64,000 nucleotides of DNA, from the NCBI GenBank assembly GCA_032988165.1, contig JANTQF010000141.1, positions 21,448 to 85,447 of the forward strand, read 5' to 3'. Position 1 is the stretch's first letter. The number at the start of each line of letters is the position of its first letter. Position numbers and translations under genes: made by a program. Below, in pieces: positions 11,739-25,811 of this stretch. The notes below the pieces were generated by a model. The model did not search any database and was not told the DNA's origin. It saw nothing but the letters and a program-made list of their open reading frames with translations. This stretch comes from Emmonsiellopsis sp. PD_33 (Eukaryota; Ascomycota; Eurotiomycetes; Onygenales; Ajellomycetaceae).

Positions 11739-13095
11739 CATCTCCCCTCCCTCTAATTTATTAACCTGATGAAGAAAAGAATGGCTCAGCTTTACAGTAA
11801 TAACAACAGTTAGAATATATTATTCTGAAATTGAATAGTTTTACAGTAAGAGCAGTAGCTCTGAATACATTATCTCAAAATTAACCTAACTATATCATCT
11901 TAAAGTCAGCTGATGAATGATGATGCATTGTGTTGAATCATCTATTTATAAGAAAGTAGCTATATTAAGGTAGGAAAGTAGGACTAGAGATGAATAGACA
12001 AGTCAGCTATAATAAAGTCCTTCACATTTAGATAGAGGTTAGAAAGTATGATTCATTAATAGCTTGAATCATGAAATTGTGGGGCAGCAGCTTCTATAGG
12101 TAGAGATAGAGATAGAAGCTGAAACAGGATTAACAAGAGATTTTTAAATGGGGGGGAGAGCAGAGTAAGGCCCTAGGGTGTGTAAACCTCTAGGCAGAAG
12201 TAAGGCTCAGAGAAATGAATGGATAAGTTAACAATAAAGAAAGAATGTACCTTAGATAGGCAGAATAACCTGTAAGTGCATAGCTTTATACTAACAATTT
12301 TATATATAATAAGATCTATGGTTTCATCATAAGGAAAAGAAAGAAGAAAGATAGCCCTGAAGTTAAGTGCTGCATCTATATGATTAATGAAGGAAGAAGT
12401 AGGAGAGCCAGCAATAAATAGTAAATAAAGATTGAGATGAGTGGTGTGGATGATGAAGATGAAAGAGACATAAGGAAAATAAAGAGTAAAGAGAAAGAAA
12501 AAGTAGTAGATGAAAATTAGCAGTAAAGAGTACAGAGTAATATATATATAAGTAAGTAAGCACAGAAAGAAAAGTGAATACAGCAAGAAAAATAAACATA
12601 GAGTAGCAGCACATCAAGCATATAAAATAAAAGAAAAATAAAGAAGATATAGAGGAAATAGAAACCATAGAGGAAGTAAACTAAATAATATAATGAGGAA
12701 AATAAATATGTACTAGTAGTAGTAAGAGTAGTAACTACAGTAGAATAATGAGCTTTGATTGACTGAAACATTTCCTAGCCCTGAGATAGAAAATTATAAT
12801 TAACTGAATTAACTAGCTGGTATCAGTCCTCTTGCAGCTATGAACTGAGATCCCAATGATGTCTCCTTTTACTACTATGTAGTCACTAATGATAGAATTA
12901 AAAGAAATATTATTATAATAATAGTAAAAGAAACTTCACTTACTAAATAATTCTTTCTCAGTTTTTATTATAGTTATAAAAGTATGAACTGCAGCCCCTA
13001 TAGCTCTCTTATGCCAGGCTAGAATGTAATCCTTGGCTGGCCAGTTAGACATCAGATTAAAAAGAATTTATTACTCTCTTTAAATTAGAGGATCA
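11739..13095 (-). other. B1 3' region between extra gene and LTR
   Basis: It contains the purine tract and a long pyrimidine-rich (on the minus strand), CT-biased stretch matching B2 61860-63200. Open frames here encode only hydrophobic low-complexity peptides caused by base bias; no gene is called. Confidence 0.5.
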
Positions 13096-15518
13096 TCTCA
13101 TTACCAACATTCAATTAAAGCTTCAGAAAGTGCACTAAAACTTATTATAGCTATAGTAATAAGAAAGTAATAAGAAATGCTATCATATAGAATGAGCAGG
13201 CCAGAGGATATTATAAATCTATATATAAGATCTCAATTTGCCTATAAGAGCTACTCTCATATATTACTCTTTAGAACCTCTAAAGACTTATTATCTTCTT
13301 AAATTTCAATAAATCATGGAAATATCATTCTTCACTCTATAATAGTCAGACCTATACTCTCATAGAAAATGTGTGATATGATAATTCACACATCTTTCTA
13401 CTTATAAGAAATAGTCTTTCAGCCAGTCTTAAAGTCTCATAAATCCTGATTGATGAGTATCTATAGGAAGATATTCTAAACAATTCTGTCATCTAGAAAC
13501 TTTCTTTTATAAAGTTAGTAATTCCACTTAGAGACACAGTAATATATATCAGAAACTATAATTATATAGTTCACATGATCCTCATTTATCAGGCTAACAG
13601 ACCCTTAAATTATATTCACACTATAACTTTCCTCAGTAAGATATCAAATATTAATATCAATATATTGAAAAAATGTGCTATCCTCTTTCCTAGTGAACTT
13701 AATGTAATAAAAGTAGAAAATGAGTCACATCTGATGATTCAAATAAAGAGTAATATATCAGACATAGTAAACTGAGTTCTAATAAATTATCTACTGAATA
13801 ATTTTATAGAGCATTATGTGGAGTCACTCTAGCAACTTCTAGTCTTTTTACTGATAGAATGAGTATATATCTCATTCATGCAATGCAATTTTTCCAAGAA
13901 TGTTATAAGTAATTAGCACATTTCTTTCAGCTCACTATATTTAGAGCCAGAAGAAAATTGGAAGAGATAAAGAGCCATCCATATCTCAACTATCTAGTAT
14001 GCAGCCTACATCTATGTTTTTCAACTCAAGGTTCTTCAACATGTTTGCCCAGTCTAATGGAATAATGAAAGAAAGGGTGGCATACTTCATATAATATATC
14101 TAAAGAAGATTCTTAGAATGGATAGAATAGCAGTTTTTATAGAAGTAATGAAAAGTGCTATTAGTAATGCAGATCTGATTAAAATTTCTACAGCTATTAA
14201 TAATAGTACTGAATCTGAATGATAAGGCTACTTAATCTAAATTCTAAGTTAGTAAACTAATTTTTCCTCCAAGATTAATAGCATGATGATAGTATAAAAG
14301 AAAAGAGAATACTAGTTTTATAAGCTAGTTTAAAAGCTTGATAAGTTGATTATCATTTAGCTCCTTCATATTGCTGAGCTGGGCTTTTAGGGTAGGTTTG
14401 ACATTTTAATAGTATATGCATTTATAATAGCTAGTCTTCTGATAATTTTCAACAACTTTAGTAATATCTGAGTCCTTCTTATTAGCATCTTGATTTTCAA
14501 GTTCTACCATTTCTTCTGGTGACATGCTGGCAAAATGAGAGAGGCTGATATTAGACAGTGAGGTAGCTATTAATAAAACTAATTGACTAGAGATATATTG
14601 TGGGTGAGGAGCAGGTAAATCAGGGTTAGGGTTTTAAGAAGCATCAGGTGAGAAAGTAGAGGAAGATATTAAAACTAACATAGAATAATAGTAATTATCC
14701 TGAGGAGAGTAAGGAGAAGATAGAGGTATTTGATTAATTATATGAAAATCATGTAGTGAGCATGGAGAAGGCTGAGGCTGAAGATTTTAAAAAGGTAGAA
14801 ATAGAAAAATCAGAGGTTACAGATTAGTAGGAGTAGAAAGAGATAATAGAGTATTAGCTGTAAGAATTCCCCTAAGATCAATATGAAGCCTAATAGTATA
14901 AATAGCTTTTATATTTAATGTAGAGCTAATAAAATCTGACTTAAAAATCATATTAAGATTAGAGAACATTAGCTTCTTATTCAGCTTTTTACCTCTTTCA
15001 GAATTTTGATATAACTAAATCTATATTGCCTGGTTGATTCTCCTCACTGCAGATGAATAGTTATAATTTCTTATAAAAGTTATTATATATTAATACTATT
15101 TATTCTTCTTTAGTATCAGTCAGAATTCATCAGTAATGGTCTTCCCTCAGTACTCCACACAAGTTTTATATCCTTTTAAAGTATAATTTTAATGAACTCT
15201 GACTATCTCTACCATATAATGAATCTTCATTATCTAGTAGTGAAAGTTAGTTTCAGATATCAATGCATGCCAGGCCTCATCCTTCTTTATTTATTTAAAA
15301 TATGTAGTTATCTTATCCTCCCTATCTTCATGCCTGCTCATAATCAGGTCAGCAATCTTGTACTGGATTTAATAGTGTAAAGCTAAATATCTGTTAAGTG
15401 TATTAATATACTTCTGAATCTTTCTGGTGATTACAAACTTATACTTTCCATGTTCAATTAAAGTAAGGAAATTAGTAAGCTTTGAGGTCAAGGCAGGTAG
15501 ATTTTGGTGGTTCAACAT
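13096..15518 (-). pseudogene. B1 extra gene downstream of pol (decayed copy)
   Basis: This is the counterpart of the B2 extra gene (58549 to about 61480). The start codon at 15518 is in the same context as in B2. It carries more stops and A/T changes than B2. The site where B2 carries the hAT MITE is empty here (ATGATAGT at 14286-14293), which shows the MITE arrived after the two copies separated. Product unknown. Confidence 0.55.
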
Positions 15519-15959
15519 TTTTGCAGGAAGGAAGTGAGGGAAATCATAGATATAGCACTGTCATGTGTTAGTGTAGGTTGGTTTAAGAGTAAGACTGAGA
15601 TATCTATAATGATAATGAGGGGAAAGTGGAGGAGAATATAGAGCAGAGTGTGCTCTTATGATTTTCAAATACAGAATGTAAAGATAGCTGTAGCTAGTAA
15701 AATAAGAGTATGAGAAGAGCATACTATCATTCTGATAGCTATAAAATGAAAGAAAATAAAGAAAACTGTAAAGAAATATGAAGATACATTTAGATCCTAA
15801 TATATTACTCATACTGGTATTTGAACTATAAAGAGATAGCTAATAAAGAAAATAAACTGATAAGTAGATACAGCTAAATAAAGGAAATAAAGAAAAATAA
15901 ATGAAATAAGGAAATAAATATAGTAGTCAGATAATAATTATAAAACTTTTATTATAAGG

Positions 15960-18900
15960 AATTAGAGACTATAAAGTATTCTCTTTCTCACTTATATCTT
16001 CTTTCTTCTCACTACTATTTTCTACTAGATCTATATTATCTAACACTGCTAGCATCTGATCATCATGAAGGTAGAATTTCTTTATCTAGTTATCTATAGT
16101 GATGTTGTAGAATAGTGTACTATTTAGCTTCTTAAGATAGTAAATGCCTTTCTCATGATTTATCTCTCACACATAATATAGACCCAATCATTAAAAGTTA
16201 AGTTTAACAGAATAGAATGTTTTTATTTTAATGTCATGCAGAAGGACAAGATCCCTCATCTGAACTAAATTACATACTAATTATTTGATTTCATCAAATA
16301 GATCCTAATTTTTCTCTTATATATACTGTAGATGAAAGGCTGCCTCCTCTAGGTTCTCATTCTATCTCTCCAACTATTAAATCTACATGTATATCAAGTT
16401 AGTACAAGAGCAAATAATGTACTATAAAAGTATTTATCACATTAAAATCTCAAGCTCAACAGGAAGGATAGCATTATAATTATATTACAAATAAAATGAT
16501 GTTTCACTTGTTGATTATTAAATAAAGATATAATTTACCTATAATACTAAATGGAAATAATTAATTTAATTCCTTCTATCTACAGTAAGCTTTATCAGCA
16601 CATCTGAAATAGAGTGATAGTCATGTTCAATCATGCTATTTACCTTCACATTGTATGGCAAAATCATTATTTACTTAATATGATACTTAATGGTGAGAAT
16701 TCTAGTCTACTTCTGATTTTTCAGCTCACTATCACAAATCATTTCTTGGAAACAGCCATATTAGCATATAATATTCTTGTAAATGAATTGTGCTATATGT
16801 TTAATTTTAGTATATACAAGGAGCTAACCTTCAACCCAGCTAGTAAGGTTATTTTAGGTAATAACTGCATATGATTTCCCCCAGTTCTTTAGAAACTTAA
16901 TAATATTAATACACCACTTATCCTACAGATAGTTGCAGTAAGTTGGATATAATAGCTCCTTAAGGTAATTACTTTCCTGAAATTAACACTCATAGTATCT
17001 CTTGCAATATACCTTAACCTCACTGAATAAGCCTTCCCACTAATATCACTAAGAGACCTTATGATTGATTGCCTCACAGTCTTTATAGTTAAACTTATTA
17101 TACATTTAAGTAATGATTTTCTTCTACTCATCTAGATCATCTACCATACACCTCAGTGGAATTTCTTTACTCAATCAGTGAAATAGATGTTGCTTATGCA
17201 TCACATAGTTCAATGTATATTTATATTATTTCAGAAAGATCTTGCAAGGAATATCATTAAGCTGCTTTAGAATGATGAGGTATCTGATGATTGACTTACT
17301 ATGATTGAAATAAAAAGGTAAAAGAACATAAGATTCTTTACTATTAATATTATCAGGAACATTGAAGTTAGAAATAATAGTAAAAGTCATACTAATATAA
17401 TTAAGCTCTATCTCAATGAATTCATTAATATTCTGATCCTCAGACATTTTATTATTAGTAGGTAGTCATCAAGAAAGATCATCAGCAGCACTATAAATTT
17501 AGTTAGAAATATGATAGACATCAAAATCAAACATTTAAATCCATGCAAGCCAGTTAGTTATTAGAGTACCAGGAAGGTCAGTAGCTATCTGATTGAGTTG
17601 AGTAACCAAGATTTTTACATTAGTTTTAAGAATGAAGTGAATATCATATAGATAATATTAGTATTTCTTTAACATTTTGAGAATGGCTTGATATTCTTAT
17701 TTTCCTGCATTATACTTTGCTTTCACTAAGCTCTAAATCCCACTCTTATATTAATAAAGATGAAGCTTCCTATTTCCAACATCTCACTAGCTTAGTATTT
17801 CTTCTCAGTCATACTTACTAGTATTAGTTAGAATCACAATATCCCCAGCACCTTCAGAATAATTAATGCAGTATAGAGCTGAGATAGTCATTAGTATCAT
17901 CTTTAGGACAGATATGGCATTTAACTGTTCAGGTCCCTAGATGAAAAAGGTGTTTTTTTTGAACAGTAAATAGATTAGGTTGAAAATGAGAGTAAAGTTT
18001 GGAATCCAGATGTGATAGTATATATAGATACTAATAAAGGTATAAGCTTCAGAGATCTCAGTTGATTTAGACTATTCAATGATTTTAATAATTTTAGTGG
18101 CCTTAGAGTAGCACCCATCAGCATTAATGATATATCTAATGAGAATCATGCTAGAGCAGCTGAACTCAGATTTTACAATCTAAATGTATGTGTTTGAGAG
18201 CTCAATGCTAACTAGAATCTGATTCAGATTTTAAAGATACTTTAAAATAAATTAGTGAATTTCTAATATGACCTCTTCATTATTATACTAAGATTACAAA
18301 CCTTTCATACTAATGTCATCCATGAAATTATCTACCTAATGGGAAATGTTCAAATAAAGTATGCAAGCTATAACCTGGCAGAAAGTAACTATAGAATTTA
18401 TAGCATCTTATAGTAATATTATTTAGTAAAGAAGGCTAATTAAGATTTGAAAGATAATTATATTATAATTATTCTTATACAAAGTGATCTGATTGTATTT
18501 GAAAAAGAAATTCATCATATTAATGATAACTTACTCAGCAAAATCTTCTGCAAAAGTATTAGCACTGAGTGGGATGTAGGCATTTTGAACTGTAATGACA
18601 TTTATATTCATATAGATGTTGATAATTTAATATTTCCCAGACTTCTTTTTCTTGATAAGGAACCACTTATTCTAATATAAATTATAATAGTATTTGAAGA
18701 CATTAGAATCAACTCACTTATAAAGCATCTCTATAATGATTAGTAGTAATTTTTAAGGAATAAAAAACCTAGGAGCCTATCATATCTCATACTTAATAAT
18801 ATGAATCTTAATTAGTGGAGAGACCTCTTCAGCTAGTTTTTCATAATCACTGAAGTTTCAAACTAATACTTTCTCCTACCTGAGTAAGATCTCAATCAGT

Positions 18901-21900
18901 AGCTTATATTCCTATAGTGTTAAAATTGATCTGATTTGAAGCTTTTCTATTCTATCAAATGTGAGGCAAGAGCCATACAAATAATCTGAGAAATGAGGCA
19001 TAATTAGATGATCATAAGATAAAGATGAATTCTTTATAGATTTAATATTATTTTAATACTATTTCTGATAGATCTTCCTCTATTAATCTATCCTACTAGG
19101 AGTTTCTCTATCTATTATTAGCATGTTGAGGAGCTGAATCTTATCTGCCTTTCACTTATATAGTGTGGTAATAATTGAATGATAAGATTGAGAGGAGAGT
19201 TTAGTAAAATTATAGAGAGAAAGATCATGCAGTTGAATGCTATGAACTCAATGAATTTTAGAGACAGAGCACTGCAGGAAAGAAAATATAGCATGTAAAG
19301 ATAGCTAGAAGTACTGTTATAAAATGGCAGGAATGTATAGTAGAAATTTCTGAGACAATTAAGTAGTAGCCTCTAATTAGCTGGAGGGATTTATTAGTTC
19401 TAGGCTAGAAAATTATGATTAACTAGATTTTCTTTTACTACTCTTATATAGTAGAATTTCTACCCTACTATCTATCATATTAATACAGCTAACTCTAACT
19501 TCATCTCTTTACTCACTACTACTATCATAAAGATCAGTCAGACTCAGCACTTCTAATTTAAAGACTAATACTTGCTATGAAGATCATCTAGCTATCTATT
19601 ACTATAATCTCCTAAAGAATAGTTAAGGAAGAAGACTTAATTGATTTCATCATCTAGATTGAAAATAGTGATAGTAACACCACCTACATTATCTATTTAT
19701 TATACTAACTGAGTCATATTTTCATAGGGACAGCCTAGAATGCATTCATGGGAATTATACTTCAAGATGAAGAAGGTTTGAGGTACAGCTATGAATCCAA
19801 TACAAACTAGGATATTCTTATAGATTCTAATAATGCTACTATATTAACTATTAGTATTAAGAATTAGCTTGAGAGTATCTTTCTGAATGATCAGATTGAG
19901 GCTCAAGGCAATACTCTTCATCATACAGTTAATTTCTGTTCTACTATTAAATATAGCTTCAGTCTGCCTCTTTCTGATACCCACAGAAAACTTGATATAG
20001 CTAATGAATATCAGGTTCTATTGAGGATCATATTTCAAAACATAATAAGAGAACTAAATAAAGAAGACTCTGGCAGATTTTTCCTCAATCATATATTACT
20101 AAACTTTAGCTGGAAGATTCTGAAAGAATGTCTGCTACAGCTGAGTAAAGTAGGCTATAATATTCTTAAGCTGAATTTCTGTGATCTCTTGACATATAAT
20201 TTTCTTAAAGATAATCTGGGTAATAGTAGTATGATTTTCCTTATCCTTCATTTTAATAAAGAGCTTGGGTCCTTTAGGTTTTCTGAGACAGCAGAGAATG
20301 ATTTTCTTCTGAATTATAGATACTTTAACTATCTTAATATCAGATATAGTCTTATTAATCAGCTGAGTTAGTATTTCTTCCTGCAGCTGATCATTATAAA
20401 GGATTTATGAATCATCAGGATTAGATGAAGGTAAAATGATATTCTCAGTAAATAAAACTGATTTTTAGGAGGTATTTAAATAGTAGTCAGCCCTTTAAGA
20501 GTAAGTAGAAAGTAGGGCTTTCTCCTTTTCAATTCAGCTAGAGAGTATAAATTGATTTTTATTAGTAGCTGACTCTTTATTCTTACTATTTTTAATAGTA
20601 GCTTAAGTAACTATCATGCTAGTAACTTTTTTCATCTCACTATTTAAGTTGCCTTCTTCCATGCTACTTTCAAATCTGACATTACATATGCTGATAAAAT
20701 TGACTATCAGTAATAAGCTACTATCAGAGGAAATAAGAATGCTACTGTTGTTACAGAGTTTCACTGCTATTAGAATGATGAGAGGTATGAATCTCTACTT
20801 AAAAGCATACTCAATAATGATGATATATAATTTATACTGATTTATATTAATTTTTAAGCTGCACTACATCACATGTCCATTAAAGTATTTACTCATTCTA
20901 TTTTGATGGATCTTTCCCTGGTCAATCAATTTGCTGATTTAGAGACATTATAGGAGTATGTAAGTTAAGTTGCTATAATCTTAGTAGATATAAGAAGAAT
21001 AATTGTATTATACTATACTACTAGATTGAGGTTGATATAAGCTATCAGGGCCATGCTACATCTTATAATAAGAAACATTTATAAGATCTCAAGTAGGATT
21101 AATAGATCTCTAATTGGTGAGAATGTATGATATCACAGCTGACTGTTACATATTTTTCTATTATTAAAATTCTATGATAGCTAGTAATAGTACATTCATC
21201 TGATTGATAAGAGATTTAAGTAAACTATTATTTAAATTTTTTAAATCTGAGTCAGAAGAAGTAGGTAGTATAGAAGACATCACTTAAGGTTTCAGCACAG
21301 CTAGAGTAGGTAGATTAAAGATAGGCTGAGTAGGAAGCAGCTAAGTAGATAGCATTATATGAGAACTCAGATTAGATGTGATTATTTAGATTATCTTTTC
21401 TTTGACTTTCTAAGATTCTGCTGCTGCATTACAGACCTTTAAAATCTTCCATTCAGATAGGTTACTTTGATTAAATCTAGCCTTATAAAAGACCTTCTCA
21501 CAAATTCCATCAGACAGACCTTATAAGAATAATTAATAGGTAAGTGATTTCTAAATTTCATTCTAGCTAATTAGTAACTCAGTGATGACTTGAAACTGGC
21601 AGCAAAAAGTGAGAATATCTCAGCTGAAAGATCATTTGAAACTAGATAGAGTATTTAGATAGATCTAATTGTACATCTATTAGTAAGAATTATTCTATTA
21701 GAACTCTGATATCAATTAAGTCTTAACTTTAATTTAGATTTATAGGTTCTTTATGAGTCAATTCATATGGCTCTGCAATTTCATAGAGTAATAGTTGCAC
21801 AGCACTATCAAAACTTCATCTTTAGGAACATAGTGCAGCTTCAGCACAGCATCAAACTGGTTGACAAATTAAGTAATATCTTTCCTATCAAAAGAGAGAG

Positions 21901-22021
21901 CTCCAAGAAATCTAGAAATCAGTATGAGCATGACAAGTCACTAATAAATCATTTTACTTTTAGAAGGTAAGGTACTGCTAGATGTCAGCAGGTCTGATGA
22001 GAAATTAGTAGAGCTTGACAT
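15960..22021 (-). pseudogene. B1 gag-pol (decayed)
   Basis: The gag start is at 22021 (MSSSTNFSSD on the minus strand), matching B2 52060. The rest aligns with B2 gag, protease, RT, RNase H and integrase in inverted orientation, ending near 15960-16050. Heavily mutated with stops throughout; domain-level calls are better made in B2. Confidence 0.75.
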
Positions 22022-22554
22022 CTCCTCACTGTTGATCTTGATTTTTAGTAGCAGAGCTGATGTTTTTTCTGACTGAGTTTAATAATATACAATGAAATCT
22101 GACTGAGCATACTTAGGAAGTATATATTAATGGAGAAATGAATAGACAAGTGATTCATATTTATAAATGAGAAATAGATTAATAATAGTGGTAATATCAG
22201 TATTTTTTTGCAGGTAGAGATTTAGGGACTCAAGAAAGAGAAGGAATTATAAGATCTACTGTAGATTTTTCTTCTCACTAGAGTCTACATTTATTAAGGA
22301 ATGGCTTGATAGATTCAATAGTTTAGTGAGTCTATTCTTCAAAGTTTTCTTCTGATGATATTGCTATTAGTGCAGCTGCAAAACTGTGAGTCTACTCCAA
22401 CTAAATAGGCCTATTACAAATTAAAATAAGAGAATTATGTTAAGTAATATGCTCAACAAAAGAAAAGAAAAAAGAGGAACAAAACTTAGCATATTTATCT
22501 ATATTAATATTATCATTTATTTATTCATTTATAATTTCTAATTGTGTGCATCAA

Positions 22555-22873
22555 TGAAGTGAGGATGAGGTGTACATGTTAGATAGCACTAAATAAGGTA
22601 GCAGCAAACACAAGAAAAGAATTGATATTGAGGTTGAAGCAGAGGAATGTATTGGCAATCTATAGTATAAAATAATATAGTAATAAAATGATAAGATAAT
22701 ATATAAAGGAAATAGAAAATCTATCTCAAAGAAGTATACACTGACATGAGAAATTCATGAATGAACAGATAGAGCCTCACTATGAAAAGAAAATATCTAT
22801 TTTCATGGCTGCACTTAACAGTGAAAAGCCTCAGCAAAAAATTGATCCAGCCTGACAGTGGATCCCCATCACA
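22555..22873 (-). repeat. B1 5' LTR
   Basis: 319 bp. The minus strand starts TGTGATGGGGATC. Directly inside, the minus strand reads TTGATGCACACAATT, the decayed primer-binding site seen as TGGTGTGCACAATTGG in B2. Confidence 0.92.
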
Positions 22874-22877
22874 GTAG

Positions 22878-25552
22878 GTTGTCTCTTAAACTTTAAAGAT
22901 AAATTTATTAATGTTAATTGAGAGGCTGTGTTTGTAGAAGTAGGTAAGGACTTTTCAGATATACTCTTAATACTACTTGTAGAATTTATTAATAAAGATG
23001 AGGATGTTATTGAGGTAGATAGAAGTAAATTTATCTAAATAATTCTATAAGGCCTAGTTGATGTATTTCTAGAAGGTATTTAGAGCATTTATGATGTCAA
23101 AGAGGGTAACTATTCATTCAAATAGATTATATTTTATATGAAAGGTAGTTAGCCATTCATCTCCTTCTGCAATTCAGATCTTATAGAATGTAGAAATGAT
23201 ATCAAGCTTTATAAACTACTTAACTCAGCTGATCTATTTGAGAGTCTTATTGATTAATAGTAGTAAGTAATGATTTTTTTAGGTAAGGTAGTTAAGGCCC
23301 TAATAGTCAATATAGAACTAGAGGCCTCTACCTGACTTTTTCATAAAGAGTATAGGTGTGCCTGCAGGTAAGTTACTAACTTGAATGAAACTCTTATTTA
23401 GAAGATTATTAAGGGTCTTATAGAGTACAAGCAGTTTGTCACACAATATATTATATAGAAGTCTTTAGAATAACTAAGAATCTTTACTGTTTATCTTCTT
23501 AAATTCAATATAATAATCATGCACACTGTGGAATAATAGGAGCTTCTCAGTAGTCTTATAGTTAAAAACATCAAGAAATTCATAATAGTGTGAAGGGAGA
23601 ACTATTATAGAGTCAGTCTTCAACTTCTTAGAGAGTTATAAGAGGGCTTTCTCTATATTAGCTATACTAGTAGTAAAGATTTCAATAGGAGATTAGAACT
23701 TAAATTTCTAATTATAGCTTCAGCAGAGGTTATAGGTATTAATAGAGATTTAGTAAAGATTAGTAGTCTTATGAATATCTTTTTTGGAGATATAGATGCC
23801 TCCAGGAAATATAACACATCAATTGTGAGCATTAATAAGAGCTTGATGTTCAGATAGTCATGATAGGCCTAATATGAAATCATACAGAAGATTCTTAATT
23901 TTATATGTATAAGTATTTTCTCAGAGAAATCTATTAATATTAATATCAAGCTTTATTATATTTCATATGAAGCTGCCTGTGTTACCATTAATGCCTTCAA
24001 TCTTTTAGGAGTTAATTGGGATATATAGGAGGTTATAATAGTTAATCATGTGAGGGTGAATCATTAAATAATAATAGTAACTACTATTCACTATAGCATT
24101 CATATTAAAAGAATAATTAACTATAGTAGGTATAAGAATCATCAGAATAGTTATTTTCTTCTTAAAGATTTTCCTATCTAACTCTAGAAGCTTCTACTCA
24201 TAATTTCATATAGAAGCTAATCTTTTTCAAAATCTGATTTAGCATCATCAAAGTCTTCCTCCTCTTTAGGCTTAATTTATATATTTATAGATTATATAAA
24301 TAATTTTGAGGAAATATGAGTTCTATAGCAGTCAGTAGCTTTATACTTAGGTTTATCATAGTTAATACAGACATCTCAGGCACAGTAGTTAATAATAATA
24401 ATAATAGTTATATTCAGAATGTAGAATATATTCACACAAGTAGACTCTATAAGCATCTAACTCATAGTATTTGAGTTCTTCAGCTAAAAGACCCTAAGGA
24501 AGGCTTCCCTAGAGATAGTAGGAGCACTGCTATGAATTCAGCTCTGAATGGCCTTAATCTCAGACAGGTTATTTTCTATATCACAGAGTTTTATATAATA
24601 TTTAAGGTATGTAAGAGGTTTAATAAAGGTAATGATCTACTATAGGAGTTTAAACTTAATAATCTTTTTAAGTAGAGCCTTCTTAACAGTGTCATTCTAT
24701 AGCTGACTATCAGCTTCCAGAATCTTCTAATTAAATCTTAGGAGAAAGATAGAGAGTAGATTAGTTTTCTGATGAATACTGTACAGCTAGATCAGAGTCT
24801 TCTGAGTTACTAAAGGATCAGAGAAAAGAATGTTAAGCTGATTAAGAATGACATTAGAGATTATAGAAATGAGCTTGATATTAACCTTCATCTAAGGTTG
24901 AAATCAGATGATAGTAGTATTAGAGAGTTAGATGTAGATGTATCAGGTCTGATCAGCAAGAGATCTAATTGCAAGATCATCTAAAGCAATTTTAGCCTCT
25001 ACACTGAGGTGCTAGGCAGGGTATTTAGAGACTTATTTGCCTATAAATTTCTCAAGGATAGCAAGCCTTTCTTTTGGGTATCTCAGGAAGTCCTCAAAAG
25101 GAGTAGTTAGATGAGTAGGAGTCAGAATAGGAGCTAGAGTCAGTATGAATATATGATTTTATTTAGTAATGACTCTAATAAGATCAATCTTATTTGTAAG
25201 CTATTAAATGATATTTCAGAATTTAGCATCAGAATTCTGAGAAGGAATACTATCTTCACATGGAGGATTCATATTTATAATGGATTTAAAAGATTGTTTG
25301 GATTCAGAGAGTTTAGAGGATTTAGAAAGTTTAAAGGAAAATTTCATGAGATATTAATATGAACTGTTAGGGCTTTAAGGCCTTTCACTAACATATCATT
25401 TAGTAGAGCTGAACTGGTTGTATTTCAGATTTCAGAAGAGTTTACTATACATGTAGATTATATTTGGGAGAGTCAGCTGTACATGTAAATTATGTTCAGA
25501 GGGTAAATATAATAAAGGTCTCTAAGAAGAGATTAAATGAGCAATTATAAAA
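22878..25552 (-). pseudogene. element A gag-protease-RT part
   Basis: Read from 25552 downward. A CCHC zinc knuckle can be placed at 24328-24369: the second Cys and the His are both Tyr (TAT), leaving C-x2-Y-x4-Y-x4-C. RT follows, with the palm motif YLNN at 23006-23017 in place of YLDD, both catalytic Asp changed to Asn by G-to-A changes, and AEGDEWLTTFHIKY just upstream. The frame contains many transition-type stops. B1 entered just after the palm domain, so pol continues at 11415. The gag start was not fixed. Confidence 0.75.
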
Positions 25553-25806
25553 TGTAATGGGTGCACTTTGATAAGTAGATCATATAAGCTATACACTAAA
25601 ATCAAAATTATAATCATTAGAGAAAGAAAGAAAAAAGGAAAAGAAATTACAAGATCATGCAATATAAACAGAAGAGAATTATATAAGGTTAGAGTGAATA
25701 AATGTTCATATAAAGGCCCAGTTGAAGGCATCTAATTAGACAGTCAGAGATCAGGTAAAGTTCAGACAAGCTATAGATATAGAGTATAAGGGTGTAGCCC
25801 TTCACA
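25553..25806 (-). repeat. element A 5' LTR
   Basis: 254 bp, TGTAATGGG...TTCACA on the plus strand, immediately followed by GTATT, the target duplication. Confidence 0.9.
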
Positions 25807-25811
25807 GTATT

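Larger units (their letters stand above)
11420..22873 (-). mobile_element. element B1: 11.45-kb Ty3/Gypsy retroelement nested in A
   Basis: The 319-bp LTRs lie at 11420-11738 and 22555-22873, bounded by a perfect 4-bp duplication GTAG (11416-11419 and 22874-22877). A minus-strand purine tract (AGAGGGAGGGGAGA, in 11741-11754) precedes the 3' LTR. The element is an inverted copy of B2 (51207-63521) and is more heavily AT-mutated. It lies within the pol gene of element A, opposite to C1 and in the same direction as A. Confidence 0.92.
8787..25806 (-). mobile_element. element A: Ty3/Gypsy chromovirus nested in C1 (contains B1)
   Basis: The 254-bp LTRs lie at 8787-9040 and 25553-25806, flanked by a perfect 5-bp duplication GTATT (8782-8786 and 25807-25811). 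C2 retains the unoccupied site, reading GATAC on the plus strand at 41737-41741. A minus-strand purine tract (AGAGGAGGATAA) abuts the 8787-9040 LTR, so that is the 3' LTR and the element runs on the minus strand. Removing B1 and its duplication leaves 5,562 bp, a normal chromovirus size. Order: gag with zinc knuckle, protease, RT, [B1], RNase H, integrase, chromodomain. Confidence 0.9.
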